Shown piece by piece: positions 1 to 10,730 of a DNA stretch of 64,000 nt (position 1 is its first letter; each line of letters starts with the position of its first letter). The stretch covers positions 4,482,501 through 4,546,500 of the forward strand of contig OX335641.1 of assembly GCA_946894095.1 (NCBI GenBank), written 5' to 3'. Made by a program: the position numbers and the translations under genes. The notes beneath the pieces were generated by a model, which worked only from the letters and a program-made list of their open reading frames with translations, was not told where the DNA came from and ran no database searches. Source of the stretch: Incurvaria masculella. Its lineage: Eukaryota; Arthropoda; Insecta; Lepidoptera; Incurvariidae.

Positions 1-344
1 TGAGTACATATTTGGAGCGATGATTTCTTTCTATACTTTTTTTGCATTTCGTTGATGGCATTATTAATATATATATCAATATTTTCATAACTTATGCATT
101 TTTACTCTGAAAATTAAAATAAAAAACATGTTTTTATGGCAATGTTAATTTGATACAGATTTATAAGAGGAACTTACCTATTTCAATATAATTAGATTTT
201 TTTAATAAGTTAAAAATTACAATGAAGTGAGAAACAAAAAAATTATAATGTAATTTTTTTTTTATTTAACTGAGGAAACGGGCACGAGCCATTGTATGGA
301 ACTCGATCACCAGATGCAGTCGCTACCTGAAATACACTGTGCTA

Positions 345-725
345 TGCGGGAGTTGTTGTGTAAATCAGTACGGCATTTAATATTATGCGGGGAGTGTAAA
401 AAGTACGTCAAATGTGTTATGCGGACGTTGTGTACATAAGTACGGCATTTAATATTATGCGGGCGAGTGTAAAATAGTTCGTCTAATGTTTTATGCGGAC
501 GTTTTGTAAATAAGTACGGCATTTAATATTATGCGGGCGAGTGTAAAATAGTTCGTCTAATGTTTTATGCGGACGTTTTGTAAATAAGTACGGCATTTAA
601 TATTATGCGGGCGAGTGTAAAATAGTACGCCTAATGTTTTATGCGGACGTTGTGTAAATAAGTACGGCATTTAATATTGTGCGGGCCAGTGTAAAAAGGT
701 ACTCTCAAACGTTTATGCGGTCAGT
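345..725. repeat. 74-bp tandem minisatellite, about five copies
   Basis: About five head-to-tail copies of a unit that contains 'tacggcatttaatattatgc' and then 'gtgtaaaa'. The 'gtgtaaaa' marker recurs at 394, 467, 541, 615 and 689, giving spacings of 73, 74, 74 and 74 bp. The two central copies are almost identical and the outer ones have drifted. The flank to about 1010 is rich in related 'tatgcgg' and 'ccgcac' words, so the array may be the internal or subterminal repeat of a DNA transposon. I see no gene in positions 1-1012. Confidence 0.9.
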
Positions 726-1012
726 GTATTAAAACGTATGTATTGAGGCATATGCGGTCGGACCGCACGAACGTTGAGGCCCGCAGAAGACCGATTTTTG
801 TCACGTTTTTTAATTACGTATATATCCGTCGCTATCGAGTGTATAGATATTCCGGATAGACTGCCGTGTTCGAAAGAGATGGCGCTAAAAAGTCTTCCGA
901 AATACACTCGCGTAACTAGTCGGGAACACCTAGCCCGCACAATCGGTAAATTTGTCAAGGTCCGCACGATCCACATCCCGCGAACAAGGGTGTGTGTGTG
1001 TGTGTGTATATA

Positions 1013-1165
1013 ATCGACCGTGAAGCAAGGACACATTAATTAAAGAAACAGCCCTGTAAAAAGTACTACTTTACGAATATGCTGCAAGGCTGGACCCGAA
1101 CCGAATTACGCGGGTATTGCGTCTATCTAATTCCGCCACCTCCGTAATAAATGCCTCCTACTAAC
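1013..1165 (-). repeat. tRNA-headed SINE, family 2
   Basis: On the minus strand this has a polymerase III A-box-like start and a B box of the form GGTTCGGGTCC. It ends in 'tgtccttgcttcacggtcga' followed by a GT-rich tail (the (gt)n tract at about 989-1007). The same end is found at 37494 and 58672 on the plus strand, which fixes the element boundary. Confidence 0.8.
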
Positions 1166-1180
1166 TTATATAACATTGAT

Positions 1181-1439
1181 ATACCGGGTGTTAATGCGGC
1201 TATGGTGCAAACGTTAACCAGATGTTCCTGGGCATATTTGGAACAAAAAGGTAGATAACATTTTGTTGGACGACTTAAAAAAAATTCGACTGCCCCATAC
1301 ATTTTGCATGCAGGTATTTACAAGATGTATGGGGCGGACGATTCTTTTTAACAAAATGTTACTTACCTTTTTTGCTCTAAATATACCAAGAAATAACTGG
1401 TTAACGTTTGGACCATAGCGCCCCGTTAACACCCGGTAT
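1181..1439. mobile_element. Palindromic MITE with arms of about 120 bp
   Basis: The left end 'ataccgggtgttaa' and right end 'ttaacacccggtat' are inverse complements. The arms stay similar inward for about 120 bp, including 'ttaaccag' and 'aacattttgtt' on both sides. No coding capacity. Part of an arm ('ctggttaacgtttggacc') recurs at about 32871, suggesting a second, truncated copy. Confidence 0.85.
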
Positions 1440-2937
1440 AGCTTTTTTATTGAGAGGCCTCCTGAGGCCGCTCCACACCCGAGTGGATAAGGCCGTTTAA
1501 AATGATTATTGAGTATTAAGTACCAAGTTTTTTCATTCCGTTTTTTTTTTTTGCATGCAAAAGTCATTTTTTATTTATTTTCTATATGAATTATTATTTT
1601 AATAATTTCATTTATTTCAACTTCTGGTACTTAAACTACCTACACTAAGTTACGTCAAAAACTGAACCGCGGATTCGATTAACTCAGTAAAGAAGAAGCC
1701 TTATAACTGTTTATCATGCTTATAACTTTTATTTCTAAACAACTTAAGACTCAGGATCAAGATCCCATGTTCTAAATATACTCGCAAACATCATTGAGAT
1801 CGCAATTAAGAGAATACAGTATTTCTTATGTCCCTATTTCCGATCACAGGTTTTATTTAAATTACGACGAAAGCGACATGTCTTCATCAAAATGGAGAAC
1901 ATTTTAAATATTGTTAATATATAAACAATACTTGAGTCATGTTTGAAAAATATTACGGCTTTTCACAATACTTGAGTCGATGACTCGTGTTTTTAATTCG
2001 TATAAACGTCAAATATACGAATGATGAAATTATTGGTCCTAAAAATACTTTCGATACTAATTCATTGAATTCAGTCCCATCTTTCTCGCAGTTAATCATT
2101 CAAAATCTTATTAAGAGGTCGATCGTAATTTGATCCTAACATAATCAAAAGGTGTATTTAATTAAATGTTAAAAAAATATTTGTAAAAACATTTGCATTT
2201 GTGTTAAAAACGGTATTTAAATGATCGATGCTTAACCCCATTTACGATCACTTGGTCGTAAATCGGGACGAAGCTTGCACTGACTTCCCTAACTACGATC
2301 GATTGTTTTCTTTACTTCCTGACGAAACTAAGCTAATGACGAGCAGAAAAATAAACATATGAGATCTCTAAACATACAAGCAAACTGTAAAGAAAGTTAC
2401 TATAAGATTACTTACCCTTATTAACTGGAAACACTGATTTGAATAATTTCGATTTTCTTACTCCTTTCACTAAGACATAGTATGAGCGGCGGACGCGCCT
2501 GCCCCGCTTGAACTTTGGCAGCACCCTGGCCCAAAGCTACATATGCGATATAATAACTGTTTACTTGGAATGAAAGATAATTTCATTGCGTTGCCTAGGT
2601 AAAAAAACCATATGAATAACTCATTGTTTTAATATTTTTTCGGAGGCTTAAGTATACTGATCGTAATTATCGACACATTTCCGAGTGATCGTAGTTATAG
2701 GCATTTGCGTTACGGCAGGTTAAGTCGTACTGTTTCAAATATATGCACTCACTTTAGGCACATAAAAATGTTAACTAGAACTAGAACTAGACTGTTTAAC
2801 CCCTTGGGGGTTAACAGAGGTTACTTTCATGCAAAGGTATGACAAATCTGGCGCCGGACAACTACTACTGAATCCAAAGGGTTAAAGAAACATATGTTTT
2901 TGCATACATTTTAAACTAATTTAATAAATCAAATTAG
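1440..2937. other. Gene-free stretch upstream of the oskar-like gene
   Basis: AT-rich sequence with short poly-T runs. I looked here for the missing first exon of the oskar-like gene (the first helices of LOTUS, ending on a phase-0 donor) and found none. Positions 2815-2885 resemble 15175-15262 ('caaatctgg...gaatccaaaggg'), an unclassified dispersed repeat. Confidence 0.5.
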
Positions 2938-5900
2938 TTTGTGTCGCCCTTTCACCCGGCAGCCGACTACAAAGAGCTCGTTGGAGAGGCGATTCCATTC
3001 AACAGAGTGGGGTACAAGTCTTTACTGGAACTGGTGCACCACCTGCCGCGCCTGGATGTAGACCCGGCCGGTGTGGTCACCGCACGCGCCACCGAAAGCA
3101 CGCAGCACCTTCAGGCCCTCATACAGAGGCAGAAAGATCCGACTGTCAGAAAACAAAAGAGCTCTATGAAGAATGATAAGAAGTATTTGAAGGTATGTGT
3201 CCTTTAATACAATAAATAAATAATTTTACTGTGGCTACTAATTGCACTCCATATTTCCTATATTGTTTTTATACGACTGATGCAAACTACTGATATTTCA
3301 ATTTTTTTTTAATGTAACTACATGGATGGCTCATACCAAACTGACCATCAGATATTAGCCTAACACACCACATGGGAACTATGTGCCATGCTAGGACCTT
3401 CCTTATATTGCTTGGCTACATTGACCTGGATGGAAAACGAGGACAATTTTCATTGCCGCTTCGATGATCGTTAATTCAATGTGATGGTACCAACCCGGCC
3501 GGAATTAACCCGACCACCTAGTAAGGAAGGGGACCTACAGATTTACGTGGAATCCGAACCACAGCCAGCCTCAACAGTTGAAAATGGTCTCCCATCCAGA
3601 AACCAACCGCGCTCAGAGGTGGTTTGCTAAAATTGTGACAAGATGTTGTTAACTTATATTTATTAAATATTTCAGTAAAATATATGCAAGAGAAATTTTC
3701 AATCAAAAATTTTTTTTCAGAGATATCAGCCCTACATAAATCCAAATCAGTGCTGGAATGAAGATCAGAACATTTGCCCACCTTATCAGCAGCCTTCTCA
3801 CTATCAAAAATACAGGCACCAACCACAACAGTGGTCTCATAACCACCCCGAGGATTATCAACAGCACTGTAAATACCCACCAAACCAGCGTTTTTACCAG
3901 AACCGATATCCACCTCAACGGGTGCCTTATTATAGGCAGAAACTCAATTACAAACAACAGTATGAGTACCAATACCAACAGTCATTCCACATTAAACATG
4001 AATCTCAGCGAACTGGATACTACGACAACATCAAACAATTTGAGTATTCGAAAAAGCAGCCCTACACCAAAAAGTTCCGCGATCTTCGAGAGTTGATTGG
4101 ACCCCAGAAGCTGCTGGAAAACAATAATCACTGGGATAACAACTTCAACGTGGTTGAAAAGCAGAATGTGGAAATTAAAGCTAACTTCTTCGAGTGTTTT
4201 AACAAAGATATTGTTGTGAGGTATAATATATATATTTTTTAATTAGGTATTCTTCGTGCCACGGATGTGAAAGGCTATAGGAGGTGGACTTAAGAGCGTT
4301 CTGAGTATGTGCCAAATCCTTCGCAACCTAGACGTAAGCGCCGAGCGATCCGTCTTGTTGAGGACACACAAATCATTGCTGGCTTGGAGTCACTGAGCCA
4401 CAGACGGCTTGTGAGGTCGCTCGGTGTGTTCTACAGGTACTACCGTGGACATTGATATCCCTCATTCCTTCCCATCCTACTTGTATCAGGAGCACCCGCC
4501 GCAGAGAACCAGAGCACCCTCTTATGGTTGACATTAGGCTTTAGAGAACGAAGCGTTTCTCAAGCTCATTTCTCTGCCGCGCCGCCAGGATATGGAACCG
4601 TTTGCCAGCGGGTGCTTTCCTCTTACCTTGGAGCGTGTGCTGAGCGTGGTTTCGCGAGACGAGGTGTTTTTGACTATTCTGAGCACCTTTGGTCCCCAGA
4701 ACAGCCACCCATACCGGTTTTTCATTAAAAAAAGTTCTAGAAATTCCAAACCCAAACCTTAACCGGAATTAAGGCAGTCAGTTTTATTTGGATAAATAAT
4801 TCCCACGTCATTTCTTACAATGCGATTTAAATAAGAACAGGACGGGGACCACTGCCATTTTGAATATCAAACTGCTAAAGCCCTCACTTCACTTCACAAA
4901 CTTCAGTATGGAGTGCAAAAAAAGTTTCTACAAAAAATATATAATAAACATTTAGACAAATATAATTTGTTTTAATTAAACATTTATTTGAAGAACAAAT
5001 ATTAAAATAACACTCAACAACGTGATAACAAACAAAATTAACTAAAAAAAAAATGCAACTGTGGCTCTTTCAAGGACACCGACACAATCTAAAACATAAT
5101 AATTAATATACAGAAATCAGATAATCAATGTAATCCTTCTGTGTAGATTCGTGTGTTGTTGTCTAGTGTCGCTGTCACCGCAAGGCAGAGCCGCTATAAA
5201 ACAAGGAAACGCAAGAGCATGTAGACTCACATACTCGGATCGAACCTAGATTCTGATGGATGGTAACAAGGGTCAGGCTTCCTTTGATATTCAAGCGAAT
5301 GTTTCCTGCGTAAACCCGTGTGGACGTACCGACCGTACTTTTTCGCGTAAATTCGAGTGAAGTTAGTCACGAGCCCTGTCCTATTCTTATTTGAATCGCA
5401 TTGTACCTGTTGGTATTTTGTTGCTGGTACTTCCAATTTTCTTGATTTATTTGTGCACCTGAGTAATTGAAAATCATTTGAAAATATGTATTAGATATTG
5501 ATTGACTGATCAACCAAAATCAAGGAAACTGGTTCAGGGTTTTCTAATAAAAAATATATAATTGTATGGTATCCTACCATTCGTAGTGTACCATTGGTAG
5601 TGTTTATTGGAATGGTTATGAGCCCACAGAGCGTTCCCCTTTTAGATTTTTTTTTATGCAACCTGACATGGATGGCCAATACCACACAACTACCGTTATG
5701 ATATCAGCCCAATACACCACATTCTTGAAGGAATTAAATGCCATGCTAGGACTTTTCCTTTATGAACACGTCTACTGGAAATTACGGACAATTTTTCATT
5801 GTCGCTTCGACCATATTTTCATCCAGTGCGATGATTGATACCAAACCCGGCGGGGTTGAACCTAGTGGGGGAAGGGGACCTTTTAGGTTTTACGTGGATT

Positions 5901-8900
5901 CCGAACCATGGAGCAGCTCGCATTTGAGACGAAATGCACTTATCCAACTCAGAAAGAGAAAGAAAGCAGTGCACGAACGGGGCGAGGATTTGAACCCAGG
6001 CCTCTGGTATGCCAGGCAAGTCCCCGCGCCACTGGGCTATGAGCCGCTCATAAGTGCTGATTTTTCAATAGTCTGATAATCCGTCATGTAACTATTCGAC
6101 GAGTTTACCTACTCTGCTACATACTTATCCATCCGTTATAGTAATTTCATATTTTTATTAGTAAAATTATCCTCTGGTAATGACTATGTCTTTAAAACTT
6201 CATTTTATACTATCAGACCATTACGTACTATCTGAGTATTAAAAAATCGGCTCTAAGAAGACTAGAAGCGCACCGAATACAGCATTGCCCTAATAACTGA
6301 GCTTACAGGCATACTATGCAAACATTTATGTCAATATTATTTCCAATGGGTTTTCAGTGCGCAAAGAGATGACTTCTGCAATGGTTACCAGCTGATTGCG
6401 GATGACCACATGCTTTCCTTGACTAAGGTGCCGACAGAGCTGTGTAAGCTAGGATTAACTGCCAAAAAGGCTATACTTCTTGTACGACAAAACGGTTGCC
6501 CAGAGAAAGTAGTCATCGCCCTGGGAACTGTCGACGTACTTAAGGTATTGTACTTCAGCAATTGTTGTCATGTTTTGCTATTTAAAAGGACAAATCAGTT
6601 ACTCACGGAAATGTTTCTTTATCATCAGCGCCATCTAGTAGTAGCATTGTGTCGATTCGAATTCGATCGAGAAATTCGTTGGCTGACGGAATTGTCAGAA
6701 TTTCTCAGCGGTAGAGCAGTGAACATGTAATCCAAAGATCGTAGGTTCGAATCCTAATTCCGAAGAATGTCCACACCAAACATTTTCTCTGATTGTTTTC
6801 AAAATCTGATTGTCATTCAGTTGGTCAGCGTGTTTGCATCCACTGCTGACATACGCCTCTCCAATATTTCTTCAGTCCTCCCAGCCCTCAGCGGTACGGA
6901 ACCACTGTTTCCGCCGACGCACTTGATGTCGTCGTCCCACCTGGCGGGTGGTCTTCCTCCCACACTCCGTTTTCCTGTCCACGGCCGCCAGTGTAGGACA
7001 CAGTTACTCCAACGGTCATCGTCTCTTCGGCTGACATGAGCAGCCCACTGCCACTTGAGCTTAGCCACCCGGTGTCCAATATCGACTACTTTGGTACGTT
7101 GGCGGATTGCCTCGGTATGCACCATATCCCGTAGCGACATTCCCAGCATGGCTCGCTCCATTGCTCGCTGGGCAACTTTCAACCTTTGGAAAACGTCCAT
7201 GTTTCACACCCGCACGTCATAACCGGGAGGACGCACTATATATTCGGGTCTTTAAATTTTGTGAAAGGTCAGATCTCAGAGCAAATTTAAGCTTTCCGAA
7301 GGCAGTCCAACCCAGGTAAATCCGTCGCTCAACCTCCTTAGTCAGTCCTTGTCTACCAAGCCGCAGAATTTGACCGAGATAAAGTACTCTTCAACCTGTT
7401 CAATCACTTCTCCGTCGATAACGTTTTACCATCATACCCTCGGTCGCCATGACCTTGGTTTTGTCCCGGTTTATTTTCAGACCTACCTTTATCAATGCTT
7501 TATAAAGGTCTTCCAGCATGGTCTGAAGCTGAACTCGGGAATTCGACAGAAGAACAATGTCATCGGCGAAGCGAAAATCTGATTACAATGCTTCAATATA
7601 GAAGTTGTTGAACCTCAAATCATTGAGATATGGTAATGCCATTAAGGTGGCCCAACCCGCTCAACTCCCCATACAAACGGGGAAAGAAGATCACGCCCAT
7701 ATTTCTTATCAGAGATCCCAAATTTTGCTCAAAAGAGCTTTATTTCATCGAACTAGATGTCTGATGACCGTTGGCATAGTAAAATTGTCTTTGGTTTCTA
7801 AGTTATAAGGTCCGAAAGTTCGAATTTTTCGCGCGTTTTATACAATAACTTTGGTGGTTTATTACACAATGATAATGTAAGAAAATCTTAAAAAGAATAG
7901 CTTATTTAATCAAGATTTATAATCTATTTGGTTTTTGTTAGATGTTTGACTAGAGCGGTCGTGGTTTACTTTTAGCTATAAGTCGTTTTGAAATCAAAAT
8001 TTTCGTAAATCTTACCAAATCATACACTATGCACATTGTCTTTTTGGTGGACATGTTGCATCTTCCTCATCACGGAGCCTTACTTTTTCTTTGAAACAGA
8101 GAAGGTCCCAGAGCGCAACAGCACGGTTTTGTACAGTGCCCGCGAATGAGTTAGTCCCGCCGGGTTGGGCCACCTTAAATACATAAAATTATCAAATTCA
8201 ATCCCGGCTGACTAAGTGTTCGATACCAAAATCGACTTTGCTGATGACAGAAATTAGGTTGATATCTGAATCATTGCAGTCGAAATGTCTTAGCGTAGGA
8301 TCTATAAGTGAGATCATCTGCGCCATCTAGTAGTATACAATGGTAGAGCAGTGAACATGTAATCCAAAGGTCGCAAGTTTGGATCCTGCTTCCAACTAAT
8401 GTCGTGACCAAAAACTTGATCTGAACATTTTCAAAATCTGATTCCAATATTTAAATGTAGATGTCACTGAACATCAAATTAAACTAATATTGGTCGTGTA
8501 TTGTTGATTTTAATTCTCCACACATTTTTTGACAATCCATAGAATCAAATGACTTTTTAATAGATTGAAAGCAGTGAGTCTGATAGCTGCGCCATCTCTT
8601 GGTGCAAACACTCTTTTGGTTGTGATCGATTAAATAGAAGTTACGATCTTAGTTATAAATTTATTGCCATAGAGGGCCAGCTTGCTTAACACATATTTAT
8701 GAAACTTCCATCACTATGGCAGTGGGTCATCTACTTACGCCAATAAGTAATGATTAATCTATGGTTAAACTGTAAAACATGTGTGTCTTGTAGGGTTTAA
8801 GCGGAGGCGAGCTGATCCTCGATATGAAGCAGCTAGTTCAGACGGTGCAGAACGTAGGAGCGCACGTGGCGCTCTGCACGGTGCCACCTCTGCCGGGAAT

Positions 8901-9833
8901 TGCAGGCCGAGCCGATGCGATTGCCGCCGTCAACACGTTCAACCGCTGGGTGATGACGGGCGCCCATGGCGCCTCCCCTGTTAACCTGAGCGCTTGCTTC
9001 AAGGACGGACCTTACATAAAACATCATCTTTTCGACAAGTATGTTCTCGCTTTGAAAGTGTTTAGTGTTTTTATTAAATTTTACCTTTATTTGCTGCATC
9101 TTAGACAAATCCATTTTAAACCAGACAAAATGTAGCATATCCATTAAAATAATTTCATCCCAATATTAATTTTATTTTTGTACTTAATCTCATTTCATTA
9201 ATAAAGATACATCAAATTTAATAATAAACTCGTACGATAAGTAAATTCATTGAATGAAATTATGACCTTTACATGCCCTTGATACATACACATACTAATA
9301 TTTACAATCCAAAAACTCAATTCTGTTAACATTTAGAAAACCGTTTTGATTGGTTGCAATGAAAGTGTTCATGGAGATTTTTGAAGAGTGACATTTTTTA
9401 AGTTTATATTTTTAGTTTCAACCATTAATTTGTCATCCAATGCTGTAGTACTAAACCAAGCGGATTAAACTTACAGCAGTATTCTGAGTGGGTGAAATAA
9501 CTTTAGTACGCGTATTAAGGTTGGACTAAACCAGTTTTTGTATGGTTAGTCCGGTGCTAATCTCGTACTAAGTTTTGACAGGTTCACTCTGAATAAGACT
9601 GATAGGGTCTCACAAGTAACAAGAACAAGCTTTAAAGTAATAAAAAAATTACTCATATTACTTGTACTTCTGGCTATTAGTACCTATTTAACTGGGAGCT
9701 TTATTTGTAAATAGTTTTTATTTTTGTATACAGGTATGCAACAACTGTCCCGGGTTGCAAGTTTCCAATATACCACTGGAACCAGCGTGGATGCGAAGCC
9801 GCTCGGTTTGAATTAAATCGTTGCCTTGTTTAA
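2938..9833 (+). CDS. osk: Oskar-like protein (LOTUS plus OSK domains), 5' end missing
   Basis: Coding exons 2938-3192, 3721-4220, 6358-6544, 8794-9038 and 9734-9833 join in phase (0, 2, 0, 2) at AG/GT sites, giving 428 residues to a TAA. Exon 1 (residues 1-85) is a winged-helix LOTUS domain: DYKELVGEAIPF, then GYKSLLELVHHLP, then a basic helix like the extra helix of Vasa-binding eLOTUS domains. Exon 2 (86-251) is Tyr/Gln/Pro-rich and probably disordered. Exons 3-5 form an SGNH-hydrolase fold with altered active-site blocks: ADDH (266-269) for GDS, GTVD (308-311) for GxND, and PIYH (His410) for DxxH. LOTUS plus a catalytically dead SGNH domain is the known architecture of Oskar, the insect germ-plasm organiser, where OSK binds RNA. 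The LOTUS exon alone also resembles Tejas/TDRD5, but those carry Tudor, not SGNH. The LOTUS start lies in an upstream exon not seen here. Confidence 0.8.
3311..3628 (-). repeat. tRNA-headed SINE, family 1, degraded
   Basis: In oskar-like intron 1. It has the recurring body words 'catggatggct', 'tgccatgctaggacctt', 'gatggtaccaacccggccgg' and 'aaggggacctacag', with remnants of the head ('accaaccgcgctcaga') at the right end. Confidence 0.75.
4221..5640. other. Oskar-like intron 2, left part
   Basis: Repeat-derived, AT-rich intron. Positions 4260-4740 look like an old transposon fragment with no intact reading frame. I see no exon that fits the phase-2 donor at 4220. Confidence 0.4.
5645..6053 (-). 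repeat. tRNA-headed SINE, family 1, nearly full length
   Basis: Read on the minus strand it starts 'gagcggctcatagcccagtggcg' with an A box, has the B box GGGTTCAAATCC, then the body, and ends 'ccatgtcaggttgcataaaaa'. It matches 36607-37022 along its length. It sits in oskar-like intron 2. Confidence 0.88.
6630..7626 (+). repeat. SINE family 3, split by an RTE insertion
   Basis: A tRNA-like head 'gcggtagagcagtgaacatg' with B box GGTTCGAATCC occupies 6709-6765. The tail runs to 6811, is interrupted, and resumes at 7574 ('aaaatctgattacaatgcttcaatat'). A second, uninterrupted copy at 8311-8470 shows the intact order. It lies in oskar-like intron 3. Confidence 0.8.
6812..7573 (-). mobile_element. 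5'-truncated RTE-type non-LTR retrotransposon
   Basis: The minus strand encodes the end of a reverse transcriptase. It opens at the catalytic motif RFADD (7573-7559), runs through KVGLKINRDKTKVMA, and ends with the 'MERAMLGMSLRD...RRTKVVDIGHRVAKLKWQWA...VGGRPPARWDDD' type C-terminus seen in insect RTE elements. Frames are broken near 7200-7400. The insertion is flanked by 'aaaatctgatt' at 6801-6811 and 7574-7584, an 11-bp target-site duplication inside a SINE. Confidence 0.85.
7642..8178. mobile_element. MITE family A (TTAAGGTGGCCCAACCCG), longest copy
   Basis: The ends 'ttaaggtggcccaacccg' and 'cgggttgggccaccttaa' are perfect inverted repeats over about 18 bp. The interior carries 'gatcacgcccatatttctt' and 'gaaacagagaaggtcccagagcgcaac'. 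Length 537 bp, no coding capacity. Other copies lie at about 18799-19316, 20150-20485, 35504-36044, 58210-58535, 59225-59372 and 61238-61273. Confidence 0.9.
8311..8470 (+). repeat. SINE family 3, second copy
   Basis: It shares 'gcgccatctagtagta', 'gagcagtgaacatgtaatcc' and 'ttttcaaaatctgatt' with 6630-7626, without the RTE interruption. The B box is weak ('agtttggatcc'). Confidence 0.75.
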
Positions 9834-10730
9834 TTAGTTATGATGCGTATTTGGCGAATTTGTTTTTACTTTCTACTGTTATAACTTAAGTTTTATTTTG
9901 TTCTAACTAAAGAATCCCGAGTGGTGGCCAATGCGAAATTGTGACCACACATTTGACGTTAGCACACATCAGTCAAACTTAACACACCATGTGCAGTTCG
10001 TTTTGGCCTCCTCAAGTGGTCACTCTACAAACCATTTTAAACAAATTGTTACTTTCAGTATAGATTTTTAAGTTTTACCTGTTTGATGTGAGGAAGTCTC
10101 ACAGAGCTTGGTTGCATGTTGGAGTTACACATACAGTCACATGTCACATGCACAGCCGCTACCAACACTCAAAGGCTCGTGAGACTTTGTTGGATGAAAC
10201 AGCGATAGTGTTTTAAAAATTGACTTACCCAATCTTCCATAAAAGATTGTTCGTAAGACTACTGTTACTATATTATGATGTTTTCAATAGTTTTCTGTTC
10301 CAAGAGTTTAAACATAGCTCCAAAACAATGTGACAAATATACTGCTAATCACTGTTAATGACATTGATTGAATGTAACATGCTATTAGTGCTAAGTGCTG
10401 CCTGTATGATAATGATCTCAGTTTTAGTTTATACATAATACTGTTGTAATCGTTTTAGGATAAGAACAAGTCGACCTTGTGAACATATTCATAGGAATTT
10501 TATGTAGGTCCGTGTGGAGACACAGTTGTGGTTATAGTGATCTATTATAGGAACAGGTGATCACATTGTCAGTGCCGACAAATTGACAATTGCAGTATTT
10601 AGTAATCACTAGCAGTTTTATTCACACAGCACCTGTCAAAACTTAGTACGAGATTAGCACCGGACTAACCATACAAAAACCGGTTTAGTCCGGCTGATTG
10701 AAGATAGTCCGCCCACTCTAAATACAGATG
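9480..10730. repeat. Two inverted MITE-C copies enclosing unknown sequence
   Basis: The unit at 9480-9594 ('ctgagtgggtg...ttttgtatggttagtccggtgctaatctcgtactaag') is repeated inverted at about 10617-10730. Each could be an independent MITE, or the pair could bound a 1.25-kb element. Related single copies are at 34571-34686 and 56196-56275 (partial), with a diverged one at 34715-34800. It lies just 3' of the oskar-like gene. Confidence 0.6.

Noticed and set aside
345..725. CRISPR-like array
   Set aside because: Units are repeated head to tail without unique spacers, and the genome is eukaryotic. It is a minisatellite.
2938..3192. Tejas/TDRD5 orthologue
   Set aside because: The LOTUS sequence is similar, but downstream exons in phase encode an SGNH-type domain, not Tudor domains.
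6709..6765. tRNA gene
   Set aside because: A- and B-box-like sequences are present, but no cloverleaf closes and the sequence continues into a repeated SINE tail. The same applies at 31898, 37345, 45-46 kb and 58545.
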